The translations under genes were made by a program, and so were the position numbers. DNA of 30,281 nucleotides. Source: Gemmataceae bacterium (lineage in GTDB: Bacteria > Planctomycetota > Planctomycetia > Gemmatales > Gemmataceae). The stretch covers positions 1-30,281 of the forward strand of contig JADLBT010000152.1 in assembly GCA_020847555.1 (NCBI GenBank), given 5' to 3'. Positions 7,258 to 15,486 of the stretch are shown in pieces. The stretch's first letter is position 1. Each line of letters starts with the position of its first letter. The notes beneath the pieces were generated by a model, which was not told where the DNA came from, made no database searches, and was given only the letters and a program-made list of their open reading frames with translations.

Positions 7258-10200
7258 ATGCACCGCGAGATCTCTCACGTTGACGCCACCCTCGCTCCCG
7301 AGAGCAACGTCTCTCTCTACGCGCTCACCGGCCTGATGGCGGTCCTGATCGGTCTGGATCTGTTCCTGCCGGTGCAAGTGTTCGGCTACCGCCTCGCCAT
7401 GCTCGCCGCCATCCTCGGCGGGGCGCGCATCCTGTTCACCTCGCTGGAGAGCCTGTTCGAGGGCCGCCTCGGCGCCGACCTGGCGCTGGCCATTGCCTGC
7501 GTCGCCGCCATCGTCCTCGGCGAGCCGCTGGTCGCCGCCGAGGTCGTCTTCATCGGCCTGCTCGGCGAGTGCCTGGAGGGGTTCACCTTCGCGCGGACGC
7601 AGCGGGCGATCCGCCAGCTCGTCGAGGTGTTCCCGCGCCGCTGCTGGCTGCTGCGCGACGGGCAGGAGGTGCGCGTCCTCACGAGCGAGCTGAAGGTCGG
7701 CGACCGGGTCGTGGTCAAACCGGGGGCACGCATCCCGGTTGACGGCGTCGTGGTCGAGGGGCGGTCGGCGGTGGACGCCAGCGCGCTGACCGGCGAGAGC
7801 CTGCCGGTGGACCGCGGGCCGGGCGACGAGGTGCTGGCGGGGTCGCTCAACCAGGCGGGCGCGCTGACGATCGACGCGGTGCGCGTTGCCGAGCACACCG
7901 TCGCCGGCCGCGTCCTGGAACTGACCGCCCGCGCGCTGAAGGACAAGGGCCAGGTCGAGCGCACCGCCGACCGGCTGGCGCGGTACTTCCTCCCGGTGGT
8001 GCTGGGCCTGGCGGCGCTCACGTTCCTGGTCGGTTTCGCCGGCTACAGTCAGGGCTGGCTGCGCCCGCCGCCGGAGTCGCCGAACCTCGGCCCGCTGGAA
8101 CTCGCCGGCCTGCCCGCCCTGGCGGTGCTGGTGGTCGCGTGCCCGTGCGCCCTGATCCTCGCCACGCCCGCCGCCGTCATCGCCGCCCTGGGCCGGCTCG
8201 CAGGGACGGGAGTGCTCATCAAGGGCGGGTCGGCGCTGGAGCGACTGGCTGCGGTCGAGGCGTGCGCGTTCGACAAGACGGGCACGCTGACCGAGGGGCG
8301 CCTGCAGCTGGGCGACGTGCTGCCGCTGGGCGACGCCTCCCCCGACGAGGTGCTGCGCGCCGCCGCAACCGCCGAGCAGCGCAGCGAACACCCGCTCGCG
8401 CGGCTTATCCTGCACGAGGCACAGGCGCGCCACCTCCCGCTCGACGTGGCAGAGGATTTTCTGGCGCATCCCGGGGCCGGCGTCACGGTGGTGGCGCGCG
8501 AACGGACGCCGGAGCCGGTCAGCGCGGGCATCGCCGAACCCGGCACCGCCCCCCACCCGCTGCCACACGGACCGGGGCGCCGGATCGTCGTCGGGACGCG
8601 CCGCCTGCTGGAGGAGCAGGGCATCCCGGTGCCGGCCGAGGCCGTCGCCCTGCTGGAGCGCCTTGACGCCTCCGGCCAGACGGCCCTGCTGGTGGCGCGC
8701 GACGGCGTACTTCTCGGCGCGGTCGGGGCGCGCGACACGGTCCGGCCGGAAGCGGCCGAGATCGTCGCGGAGCTGCGCCGCCTTGGAATCGCCGACATCA
8801 CGCTGCTCACGGGCGACCGCACGCCGGCAGCCCGCGTCGTTGCCGAGGCGGTCGGCATTACTGACGTTCACGCCGAGTTGCTGCCGGAGCAGAAGGCGGA
8901 ACTCCTCGCCCGTCTGCGCGCACCCGCCGATGCAGCGCCCCGGAAGGTGGCGATGGTCGGGGACGGCATCAACGACGCGCCGGCCCTGGCGGGGGCGGAT
9001 GTCGGCCTCGCGGTCGGGGCCGCCGCCGACGTCGCGGCCGAGGCGGGCGACGTGGTCCTGATGGGGGCGCCGCTCCGGCCGCTGCCGCTACTGCTGAAGC
9101 TGTCGCGCGAAACCGTCCGCATCATCCGCCAGAACATCCTGTTCTTCGCGTTCGGCGTCAACGCGGTTGGCATCGTCGCGACCGCCTGGGTTCTGCCGCT
9201 GCTAGCCCAGTCCGAGGCGGCCTACAAGCAGTCGCCGATCGTTGCCGTCATCTACCACCAGCTCGGTTCGCTGGCGGTGCTGCTCAACTCGATGCGTCTG
9301 CTCTGGTTTGAGCGGCCTCAGTCGAGTCCGTCGGTGGCGCGGCTGCGCCGCACCTTCCGCGACATCGATTCGTGGATGGAGCGCTACCTCAACTTCGACG
9401 AGTTCCTGCACTGGATAAGCCATCGGTGGCGGCCGATTCTCGCGGGCCTGCTGGTGCTACTCGTCGCCGGTTATGCCCTGAGCGGCTACACCCGGATCGG
9501 TCCGGACGAGCGCGGGGTGGTGCTGCGCTTTGGGCGCCCGGTGGGGAATCTGGAACCGGGGCTTCACTACTGCATGCCGTGGCCGGTGGAGCGGATTGTG
9601 CGCGTGCAGCCCGAACGCATCCGCACCGTCGAGGTCGGCTTCCGCACCACCGCCGGGGCCGCCCCCACCGCGCAGCCGCTCGGCTGGGCGAGCGCCCACG
9701 GCGGGGACGTGAAGCGCATGCCGGATGAATCGGTCATGATCACCGGCGACGGCAACCTGGTCGAGGTGCAGGCGACGGTCCGGTATCGCATCACCGATCC
9801 GCACGTCTACCTGTTCCAGGTGCGCGACGCGGACGAGGTGGTGCGGGCCGGAACAGAGTCGGTGCTGCGCCGGCTGATCGCTGGCCGGCCGTTCCTGGAT
9901 CTGCTCACGACGAAGCGCCAGCAGTTCCAGAAGGAGGTGCTGCGGGATCTCGGCGAGCGCTGCGGAGCCTACGGGCTCGGCATCGCGCTGGACGGGTTCG
10001 CGCTGCACGACCTGCACCCGCCAGCGGAGGTGGTGAGCGCCTACCACGAGGTCGCCCGCGCCATGGAGGAGCGCGACAAGATGGTCAACGACGCCCAGGC
10101 CGCCGCGCTCAGCATGGAGCGCAAGGCGGAGGCGGACGCGACGGAGGTCGTTGCGAAGGCGCGCGCGGCGCGAACCGAGACGGTCAAGCAGGCCGAGGCA

Positions 10201-10587
10201 GACCAGACGCGGTTCCTGGCGTGGAGCCGGGCGCGGCGGCAGCTGCCGTTCGAGAAGAAGTGGCCCCTTGTCCTCGACGCCGTGGATGGGTTGCTCGAGG
10301 GCAGGGCGCCCGACGAGGTGTGTGCCGCCTACGAGCGCCGGCAGGCGGAGACGCTGGCCGCCCAGGGCAGCCTGATCGAGTTCCGGCTCTACTGGGAGGC
10401 GCTCGGTCGGGCGCTGACCGGACGCGACATGGTGCTGGTCGATGCGGACCGCGTGCCGGGGCGGCGCCACCTGTTCCTGTTCGACCTCGATCAGTTCCGT
10501 ATCCCGCTGCCGGTGGTGCTGCCGCCGGACCGCGGCATGCCGGACCGCGGCCCGCTGCGCCAGGAAGGGCACGGCGAGGGGCCGTGA
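7258..10587 (+). CDS. P1B-type metal-transporting ATPase fused to an HflK-like SPFH domain
   Basis: 1109 aa in one uninterrupted frame. Residues 1-683 form a complete P1B-ATPase core: TGES (178-181), the membrane metal site C295-P-C297, phosphorylation site D339-K-T-G-T, HP (378-379, the soft-metal ATPase signature), TGD (518-520) and GDGIND (568-573). There is no N-terminal HMA metal-binding domain. The last ATPase helix carries HQLGS (667-671) and N677, unlike the usual P1B-1 or P1B-2 patterns, so the metal is unassigned. A 40-residue linker leads to another helix (about 725-741) and an SPFH/Band-7 domain of HflK type (742 to about 925, beginning GYTRIGPDERGVVLRFG), then a charged coiled coil (930-990) and a tail. 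Known SPFH proteins build ring-shaped membrane cages (HflKC around FtsH). The fusion suggests metal transport inside or tethered to such a cage; this is inference. No clear ribosome site precedes the ATG at 7258. Confidence 0.92.
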   Translation: MHREISHVDATLAPESNVSLYALTGLMAVLIGLDLFLPVQVFGYRLAMLAAILGGARILFTSLESLFEGRLGADLALAIACVAAIVLGEPLVAAEVVFIGLLGECLEGFTFARTQRAIRQLVEVFPRRCWLLRDGQEVRVLTSELKVGDRVVVKPGARIPVDGVVVEGRSAVDASALTGESLPVDRGPGDEVLAGSLNQAGALTIDAVRVAEHTVAGRVLELTARALKDKGQVERTADRLARYFLPVVLGLAALTFLVGFAGYSQGWLRPPPESPNLGPLELAGLPALAVLVVACPCALILATPAAVIAALGRLAGTGVLIKGGSALERLAAVEACAFDKTGTLTEGRLQLGDVLPLGDASPDEVLRAAATAEQRSEHPLARLILHEAQARHLPLDVAEDFLAHPGAGVTVVARERTPEPVSAGIAEPGTAPHPLPHGPGRRIVVGTRRLLEEQGIPVPAEAVALLERLDASGQTALLVARDGVLLGAVGARDTVRPEAAEIVAELRRLGIADITLLTGDRTPAARVVAEAVGITDVHAELLPEQKAELLARLRAPADAAPRKVAMVGDGINDAPALAGADVGLAVGAAADVAAEAGDVVLMGAPLRPLPLLLKLSRETVRIIRQNILFFAFGVNAVGIVATAWVLPLLAQSEAAYKQSPIVAVIYHQLGSLAVLLNSMRLLWFERPQSSPSVARLRRTFRDIDSWMERYLNFDEFLHWISHRWRPILAGLLVLLVAGYALSGYTRIGPDERGVVLRFGRPVGNLEPGLHYCMPWPVERIVRVQPERIRTVEVGFRTTAGAAPTAQPLGWASAHGGDVKRMPDESVMITGDGNLVEVQATVRYRITDPHVYLFQVRDADEVVRAGTESVLRRLIAGRPFLDLLTTKRQQFQKEVLRDLGERCGAYGLGIALDGFALHDLHPPAEVVSAYHEVARAMEERDKMVNDAQAAALSMERKAEADATEVVAKARAARTETVKQAEADQTRFLAWSRARRQLPFEKKWPLVLDAVDGLLEGRAPDEVCAAYERRQAETLAAQGSLIEFRLYWEALGRALTGRDMVLVDADRVPGRRHLFLFDLDQFRIPLPVVLPPDRGMPDRGPLRQEGHGEGP

Positions 10588-10594
10588 AGTGATT

Positions 10595-10652
10595 CGGCCG
10601 CGGGCAGCTTCGCGGCCTGCGCGGGGGCATCTCGCGAAGCCGCCCGCGGCCG
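10595..10652 (+). terminator. Intra-operon hairpin between fusion gene and HflC-like gene
   Basis: Arms 10595-10614 and 10633-10652 (20 nt, one mismatch) around an 18-base loop, starting 8 bases after the fusion gene stop and ending just before the gagaggg ribosome-site-like stretch of the next gene. It could be an attenuator, a partial terminator or an RNA-stabilising stem that sets the ratio of the operon products. Confidence 0.55.
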
Positions 10653-10718
10653 CAAGAGAGGGTTGCAGTCAAGCGCATCTTCCTGGGCTTTCTCGGTCTG
10701 GTCCTGCTCGCGGTCCTC

Positions 10719-11723
10719 GTGCGCATGTCGGTCTTCACCGTCGATCCGACGGCGTTCGCCTACGTGACCCAGTTCGGCGCCCCCGTCGAAACCTACGACG
10801 GGGGCGCCCGCGCGAGCGAGGCGGGCCTGCACTTCCGCTGGCCGTGGCCGATCCAGTCGGTCCAGAGCCTCGACCGCCGGTTGCAGTACTTCGACCTGCC
10901 GGCGACCGAGCTGCTCACCCACGACGCCCAGGGCAAGACCATCGATCAGACGCTCACCGTCGAGGCGTTCGTCTGCTGGCGCATCGTCGGCAAGGACCAG
11001 GACGCGACGGCGGTCGATCGGTTCGTGCGCCGCATCGGCACGCCGGAACGCGCGCAGGCGATCCTCGGCCAGCGGGTCAACAGCCAGCTCGGCGCCCTCG
11101 TCGGCCAGCTGCCGATGAGCGACCTCGTCAACATCGAGACGCTGCCGACGGGCGAGCACAAGGTCGATGCCACGATGGAGCGTCTGCGGAAGCAGCTGCT
11201 GGACGGGCTGCAAACACAGACGCGGCAGGAGTACGGCGTCGAGCTGGTGGACGTGCGGCTGCGGCGCTTCAACCACCCGAGCGGGGTTCGGCAAAAGATC
11301 TTCGACCGCATTGCCAGCGAGCGCAATCGCAAGGCGGAATACTACCGCAGCGAGGGGCTGAAACTCGCGCAGAACATCCGCAGCACGGCTGAGGAGAAGC
11401 AGCGCGAGCTGCTGGCGAAGGCCCGCGCCGAGGAGCGCATCCTCAAGGGCCAGGCCGAGACCGAGGCCGACCTGATTCGCAACCGCGCCCACAGTCAGGA
11501 TCCCGAGTTCTACGTCTTCCTCAAGAAGCTCGAGAAGATGCAGAGCATTCTCGGCGAGAACAAGACGGTCCTGCTCCTCTCGACGCACCGCCCCATCTTC
11601 GACCTGCTGTTCCAGCCGCCGGGGCCGAGCGGTTCGCCGACGCCGGGCCGCATCACCGGGCTGCCGTTGCCGCCCGGCGCCGAGAACAGCAACGCCAAGG
11701 GCGCGCCGAAGGGAGGGCAGTGA
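10719..11723 (+). CDS. hflC: HflC-like SPFH/Band-7 protein (start codon problem)
   Basis: 334 aa from the first conventional start (GTG 10719). The HflC family signature is strong: SVFTVDPTAFAYVTQFG at the start of the SPFH fold, the coiled stretch with RKAEYYRSEGLKLAQNIRS, and HSQDPEFYVFLKKLEKMQ near the end followed by LLLSTHRPIFDLLF. HflC normally pairs with HflK to form a membrane cage that controls FtsH. The frame stays open upstream and encodes the expected membrane anchor (VKRIFLGFLGLVLLAVLVR) from 10668, preceded 5 bases earlier by gagaggg (10656-10662). But the codon at 10668 is GTC, and no ATG/GTG/TTG exists in frame before 10719. Starting at 10719 would delete most of the anchor. 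Either GTC/ATC initiation, a mutation, or a base error (GTG to GTC) is implied. The coding region may thus begin at 10668. Confidence 0.88.
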   Translation: MRMSVFTVDPTAFAYVTQFGAPVETYDGGARASEAGLHFRWPWPIQSVQSLDRRLQYFDLPATELLTHDAQGKTIDQTLTVEAFVCWRIVGKDQDATAVDRFVRRIGTPERAQAILGQRVNSQLGALVGQLPMSDLVNIETLPTGEHKVDATMERLRKQLLDGLQTQTRQEYGVELVDVRLRRFNHPSGVRQKIFDRIASERNRKAEYYRSEGLKLAQNIRSTAEEKQRELLAKARAEERILKGQAETEADLIRNRAHSQDPEFYVFLKKLEKMQSILGENKTVLLLSTHRPIFDLLFQPPGPSGSPTPGRITGLPLPPGAENSNAKGAPKGGQ

Positions 11724-11724
11724 G

Positions 11725-12660
11725 GTGCGCTACCTCCTTGGCCTGCTGGTGCTGGCGCTCGGCGCGTGGCTGCTCACCGGAGTGACGCAGGTGCAGCCGG
11801 GCGAGGTGGCGGTGGTGCGCCGCTTCGGCCGCGTGCTGGATGACCGCCCGCGACCGGGGCTGTACATCGGCCTGCCCTGGGGCATCGACCGGGTGGACCG
11901 GGTGGCGGTGGACCGCGTGCGCCGCGTCACACTCGGCTACGCCGGGGATAGCGAATCGAGTGACATCACCCCGGCCGGCCAGCTCCTCACCGGCGACCAC
12001 AACCTCGTCAACATCCAGGCCGTCATCGACTACCGCGTGAACGAGGATGAGGTGGTCGCGTTCCTTATCCACGCCGACCAGGTGGACGGGCTGATCGCCC
12101 GCGCCGCGGAAACGGTGCTCGCCGAGTGGGTGGCGGGCCGGACCGTGGATGACGTGCTGTTGCGCGGCAAGGGCGAGCTGCCGCGCTGGCTGGTGGCGCA
12201 GACCCAGCAGCGCTTGCAAGACTACCACCTCGGGGTCACGATCCAGGACGCCGGCATCACGCACCTGAATCCGCCGCGCGAGGTCATCGCCGCCTTCGAG
12301 CGCGTGGCCGAGGAACAGAAGGTGATCGAAACGAAGGTGTACGACGCCCAGCAGGAGGCGGAGCGGCGCTGGCGCGAGGCGCAGGCGGAGCAGTTCCGCC
12401 TGGAGCGGCTGACGGCGGCATACGTCCACGAGCAGCGCGTGATGGCGGAGGCCGAGGCGAAGAACTTCGCGCGCCGCCTCGAACAGTACCGGCGGCTGCG
12501 CCAGGCGAACCCGAACTACCTCGGCGCCCTGTGGTGGGACGAAATGGGCCGGCTGTACGCCCGGATGCGCGAGACGGGCCGCATCGACCTGCTCGACAAC
12601 CGCCTCGGGCCGGACGGGCTGGACATCACGCAGGTGCCAACCCTTCCCAGGAAAAAATAA
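11725..12660 (+). CDS. Second HflK-like SPFH/Band-7 protein
   Basis: 311 aa. N-terminal anchor (about 2-19, RYLLGLLVLALGAWLLTG) followed by an SPFH domain beginning VTQVQPGEVAVVRRFGRVLD; LTGDHNLVNIQAVIDYRVNE matches the core strand region of HflK-type proteins, and NPPREVIAAFERVAEEQ the junction to the coiled coil. The coiled coil (about 195-260) is Glu/Arg/Ala-rich; the C-terminal tail is short. GTG start lies 1 base after the HflC-like stop, with gggaggg in the preceding gene end, so the two are translationally coupled. With the fusion protein this gives three SPFH subunits in one operon: two HflK-like and one HflC-like. It is probably a cage partner. No protease gene (ftsH) is adjacent. 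Distinguishing HflK from generic SPFH needs a tree. Confidence 0.9.
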   Translation: MRYLLGLLVLALGAWLLTGVTQVQPGEVAVVRRFGRVLDDRPRPGLYIGLPWGIDRVDRVAVDRVRRVTLGYAGDSESSDITPAGQLLTGDHNLVNIQAVIDYRVNEDEVVAFLIHADQVDGLIARAAETVLAEWVAGRTVDDVLLRGKGELPRWLVAQTQQRLQDYHLGVTIQDAGITHLNPPREVIAAFERVAEEQKVIETKVYDAQQEAERRWREAQAEQFRLERLTAAYVHEQRVMAEAEAKNFARRLEQYRRLRQANPNYLGALWWDEMGRLYARMRETGRIDLLDNRLGPDGLDITQVPTLPRKK

Positions 12661-12730
12661 GAGCGTTTCGCGCAAAGACGCAAAGGAGGTCTTCCTTTGC
12701 GCTCTTTGCGTCTTTGCGCGAAACGCTCTT
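12659..12730. terminator. Perfect 27-bp inverted repeat, bidirectional terminator
   Basis: Arms 12659-12685 and 12704-12730 are exact reverse complements (27 bp), loop 18 bases. The first arm begins inside the TAA stop of the third SPFH gene and the second ends 9 bases before the metG stop. The arms contain cgcaaagacgcaaag, a motif that looks like a repeat-derived terminator. Confidence 0.8.
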
Positions 12731-12739
12731 CCGTCACGC

Positions 12740-14332
12740 CTACTTCTGCTCCGTCAACCGGATACGCGGGAACAGCGGTTTGACGTTGCCCTTCTCGTCC
12801 AGCTCGGCGAGGACGCGCAGGTCTTCCGTCTGCCCCGGATGCACCCAGACGTCCTCGCAGCGCACCTCCTCCCACGGCTGCTTGAAGTTGAAGCTGCGGT
12901 AGATCGTCTCCGCCGAGCGCGGCAGGAACGGCTTGAGCAGGATCGCCGCGCAGCGCAGCTGTTCGACCATGTCGTACAGCACCCGGGCGGCCGCGGTGCG
13001 GTCCGTCTTGACCAGCTTCCACGGCTCCTTCTTCTCCGCGTACTGGTTCGCCGGGTCGAGGATCTGCTGCCAGATCTTCTGCAGTGCCTGGTTGTACTCG
13101 CACGCCTCGAGGTGCGCCTCGACCTGCTGCACCGTCTTCTCGGTGTCCACGTCCGTGTAGATCTCGCCCGGCTCGACGTCTGCCGTCCCCTCCAGGTGCC
13201 CGCCGTAGTTCTGCGTGATGAGTTTCACCGCGCGGCTGTACAGGTTGCCGAGATTGTTCGCCAGGTCCGCGTTGTACACCTCGGCGAAGCGGTGCCAGCT
13301 GAACTCGCCGTCCCCGGGGAACGGGCACTCGCGCAGGAAGTAGTAGCGGAATGCCTCGGCGCTGAACTTCGTGATGATCTCCATCGGCTCGACGACGTTG
13401 CCGAGCGACTTACTGATCTTCTCGGCAATGCCGGTCCCGTCGTTCTTGATGTAGACAAAGCCATGTCCAAACACCTGACGTGGGATGTCGAGTTCCGCCG
13501 CCATCAGCATCGCCGGCCACAGGGCGCAGTGGAAGCGCGTGATGTCCTTGCCGATGAAGTGCATGTCGGCCGGCCACCACTGCGCGAACCGCTCGTCGTC
13601 GGAGCCGTAGCCGATCGCCGTGATGTAGTTCAGCAGGGCATCGAACCAGACGTAGATCGTGAACGCCTCGTCGAAGGGGACACGGATGCCCCAGTCCTGC
13701 CCGAGGCGCGTGATGTTGACGTCGCGCAGCTCGCCCTCGACGAGGCTGACGATCTCGTTTCGACGACTTTCCGGCTGGATGAAGTCGGGATTATTCTCGT
13801 AGAACTCCAGCAGCTTCTCCCGGAACTTCGACAGCGCGAAGAAGTAGCAGGGCTCGCTGCGCCGCACCGGCGCTACCTTGTGGTCGGGGCAGACCCCGCC
13901 GGCTTCCTTCACCTCCTTGTCGGTCTTGAACGACTCGCACCCCTCGCAGTACCAGCCCTCGTAGGCGCCCTTGTAGATGTAGCCGTTGTCGAACACCTTC
14001 TGGATGAACTTCCGGCAGCCGGCGTGGTGGCGCGGGTCGCTGGTCTGGATAAAGTCGTCGAAGCTGATGTCGAGGGCGCGCCAGACGTCCTGGAACTGGC
14101 GGGCCATGTCGTCGCAGTACGCCTTCGGGTCGCGCCCCAGCTCGGCCGCGCGCCGCGCCACCTTGACCGTGTTCTCGTCGTTGCCCATCAGGAAGTGGAC
14201 CTGATACCCCTCCATGCGGCGATACCGGGCCTGGACGTCGGCCCCGATCTTCTCGAACGCGGTGCCGATGTGCGGGCGGCTGTTGGGGTAGTCGATCGCG
14301 GTCGTCAGGTAGAAGCGCGGTCGGTCGGTCAT
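12740..14332 (-). CDS. metG: Methionine--tRNA ligase
   Basis: 530 aa class I aminoacyl-tRNA synthetase that charges tRNA-Met with methionine. The HIGH motif appears as H21-I-G-T (SRPHIGTAFEKIGAD) and the KMSKS loop as K305-I-S-K-S309. A zinc knuckle in the connective domain uses C129-x2-C132 and C148-x2-H151. The anticodon-binding helical domain follows (about 345-480). The protein stops soon after this, so the C-terminal EMAP-like tRNA-binding domain of long MetG forms is absent, as in many single-chain short forms. Start ATG is preceded by gagaggagagg at a good distance. Its upstream neighbour on the same strand (zinc-ribbon protein) ends 106 bases away, so co-transcription is possible. It converges with the SPFH operon across a shared terminator. 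Confidence 0.96.
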   Translation of the reverse strand: MTDRPRFYLTTAIDYPNSRPHIGTAFEKIGADVQARYRRMEGYQVHFLMGNDENTVKVARRAAELGRDPKAYCDDMARQFQDVWRALDISFDDFIQTSDPRHHAGCRKFIQKVFDNGYIYKGAYEGWYCEGCESFKTDKEVKEAGGVCPDHKVAPVRRSEPCYFFALSKFREKLLEFYENNPDFIQPESRRNEIVSLVEGELRDVNITRLGQDWGIRVPFDEAFTIYVWFDALLNYITAIGYGSDDERFAQWWPADMHFIGKDITRFHCALWPAMLMAAELDIPRQVFGHGFVYIKNDGTGIAEKISKSLGNVVEPMEIITKFSAEAFRYYFLRECPFPGDGEFSWHRFAEVYNADLANNLGNLYSRAVKLITQNYGGHLEGTADVEPGEIYTDVDTEKTVQQVEAHLEACEYNQALQKIWQQILDPANQYAEKKEPWKLVKTDRTAAARVLYDMVEQLRCAAILLKPFLPRSAETIYRSFNFKQPWEEVRCEDVWVHPGQTEDLRVLAELDEKGNVKPLFPRIRLTEQK

Positions 14333-14438
14333 GGTTCCTCTCCTCTCTCGACGGGCGCGGGCGCGACGGCACGGCGAGGACGGCGAGTCCTCTCAGTATC
14401 CGGATAAGACGGCTGGAGCGAAAAGGCGCCGGCGATCT

Positions 14439-15182
14439 TCACCCGATCGCGCCGGCGCTCCAGTAGATCAGGCCGAGCACCAGCGCTGCAGTCTGGGAGC
14501 CGAGAAGGGCTCCGAAGATTCGGATGAACCCGGTTTGTCCGGCCTGCCCGGGCAGCTCGAGCGCCAGCGGGAACCGGACCGCCGTCCAGATGCACGCCCC
14601 CATGACGCCCAGCGCCGCGATAAAACCGACGTAAATGCCCGCACCCCCCGCCCGGAGGTGAGCCAGCATCGCCATGAACGCGAACGTCCCGAACGCGCCT
14701 GCGACGACCATGCTCAGTGGGAGATACTTGCGCGTCAGGAAGTTCAGCCCGACGGCGTTGGCGAGCACCAGGGCCATCAGGAGGATCAGCCGGCCGTCGC
14801 CAAAGTGAGTGCCCGACATGCCGGGGACTGGTTCCACCCCCGGGATCCACCGGAGAAACGTGGACAGGACGAGGAGCATCAGGAAGAATGTCCCGGCGCC
14901 GATCCCGATCATGGTCAGCAATTCCTGGATGTCGCGCGGCGGGGCGAGCGGCTGCTGGGGGTATCCAGGCGGGGCATACGCCGGAGCCTGCCCCGCGTCC
15001 GGTGCGGGGGGCGGTGGGTAGGACGCCGGCGGGGGAGGAGAGGTCGGCGCGGCGGGCGGCGCTCCGCCTGCCGCGAACGTCACCACCGTCTTGCACCGGG
15101 GGCAGGGCGCCTGCGCGCCTGCGTACTCATCACCCACGGCGAGCACCTGGCCACACCCCGGGCACGTCGCTTGAATCGGCAT
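14439..15182 (-). CDS. Zinc-ribbon, Pro-rich linker, multi-pass membrane protein (paralogue A)
   Basis: 247 aa. The N-terminus is a short zinc ribbon: C7-x2-C10 (ATCPGCGQVL) and C27-x2-C30 (APCPRCKTVV), with the sequence YAGAQAPCP between them typical of planctomycete MJ0042-like ribbons. A Pro/Ala-rich linker (about 38-82) follows, then four to five hydrophobic segments (about 90-110, 130-150, 155-172, 180-200, 220-244). Function unknown: metal-dependent sensing or structural binding by the ribbon at the membrane is only a guess. The next upstream gene on the same strand (15487-16095) is a clear paralogue with the same layout, so this is a tandem duplication. ATG at 15182 has a weak site (gagag) upstream. 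Confidence 0.82.
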   Translation of the reverse strand: MPIQATCPGCGQVLAVGDEYAGAQAPCPRCKTVVTFAAGGAPPAAPTSPPPPASYPPPPAPDAGQAPAYAPPGYPQQPLAPPRDIQELLTMIGIGAGTFFLMLLVLSTFLRWIPGVEPVPGMSGTHFGDGRLILLMALVLANAVGLNFLTRKYLPLSMVVAGAFGTFAFMAMLAHLRAGGAGIYVGFIAALGVMGACIWTAVRFPLALELPGQAGQTGFIRIFGALLGSQTAALVLGLIYWSAGAIG

Positions 15183-15201
15183 CGGTTGACTCTCATTTGT
15201 G

Positions 15202-15240
15202 TCTTTCCCCCTCCCCCCTCGTGGGGGGAGGGGGGAAAGA
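15202..15240. terminator. GC-rich hairpin between the zinc-ribbon paralogues
   Basis: tctttccccctcccccc (15202-15218) pairs with ggggggagggggg plus aaaga (15223-15240) with one bulged base and a short loop. It lies 28 bases past the tail of paralogue B and 20 bases upstream of paralogue A, suggesting separate transcripts. Confidence 0.55.
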
Positions 15241-15267
15241 AGCAGACAGCTTTGACCGGACCGCGTC

Positions 15268-15486
15268 TCAGGACAGGATGGCCAGCAGCAGGTACAGGAA
15301 TCCCAGGCCGGCGCCGGCGCCGACCGCGATCAGCAGGGCGCCGTTCCGCTTCAGGAACGGCGCCACGCGCTGGGAGTCCGGCAGCGCCAGCTCCAGCGGC
15401 TGGAAGAATGCCAGGGTGGCGAATGCACCGGCCACCCCGAACGCTGCCACCAGGCCGATCCACACCCCCGCACGGGCGTTGTTCCC
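15268..15486 (-). pseudogene. C-terminal remainder of paralogue B after an amber codon
   Basis: 72 codons in exactly the same frame as the gene ending at 15487. The translation after the TAG reads GNNARAGVWIGLVAAFGV and continues through a second hydrophobic segment (LLIAVGAGAGLGFLYLLLAIL). It matches the position and style of the last two membrane segments of paralogue A (GGAGIYVGFIAALGV...). The region has no start codon with a ribosome site of its own near its beginning. It is therefore most simply the C-terminus of paralogue B cut off by a nonsense change, or read through. Confidence 0.65.

Noticed and set aside
7123..8871. 582-codon minus-strand frame opposite the ATPase domain
   Set aside because: No recognisable motif; ATPase motifs on the plus strand are unambiguous.
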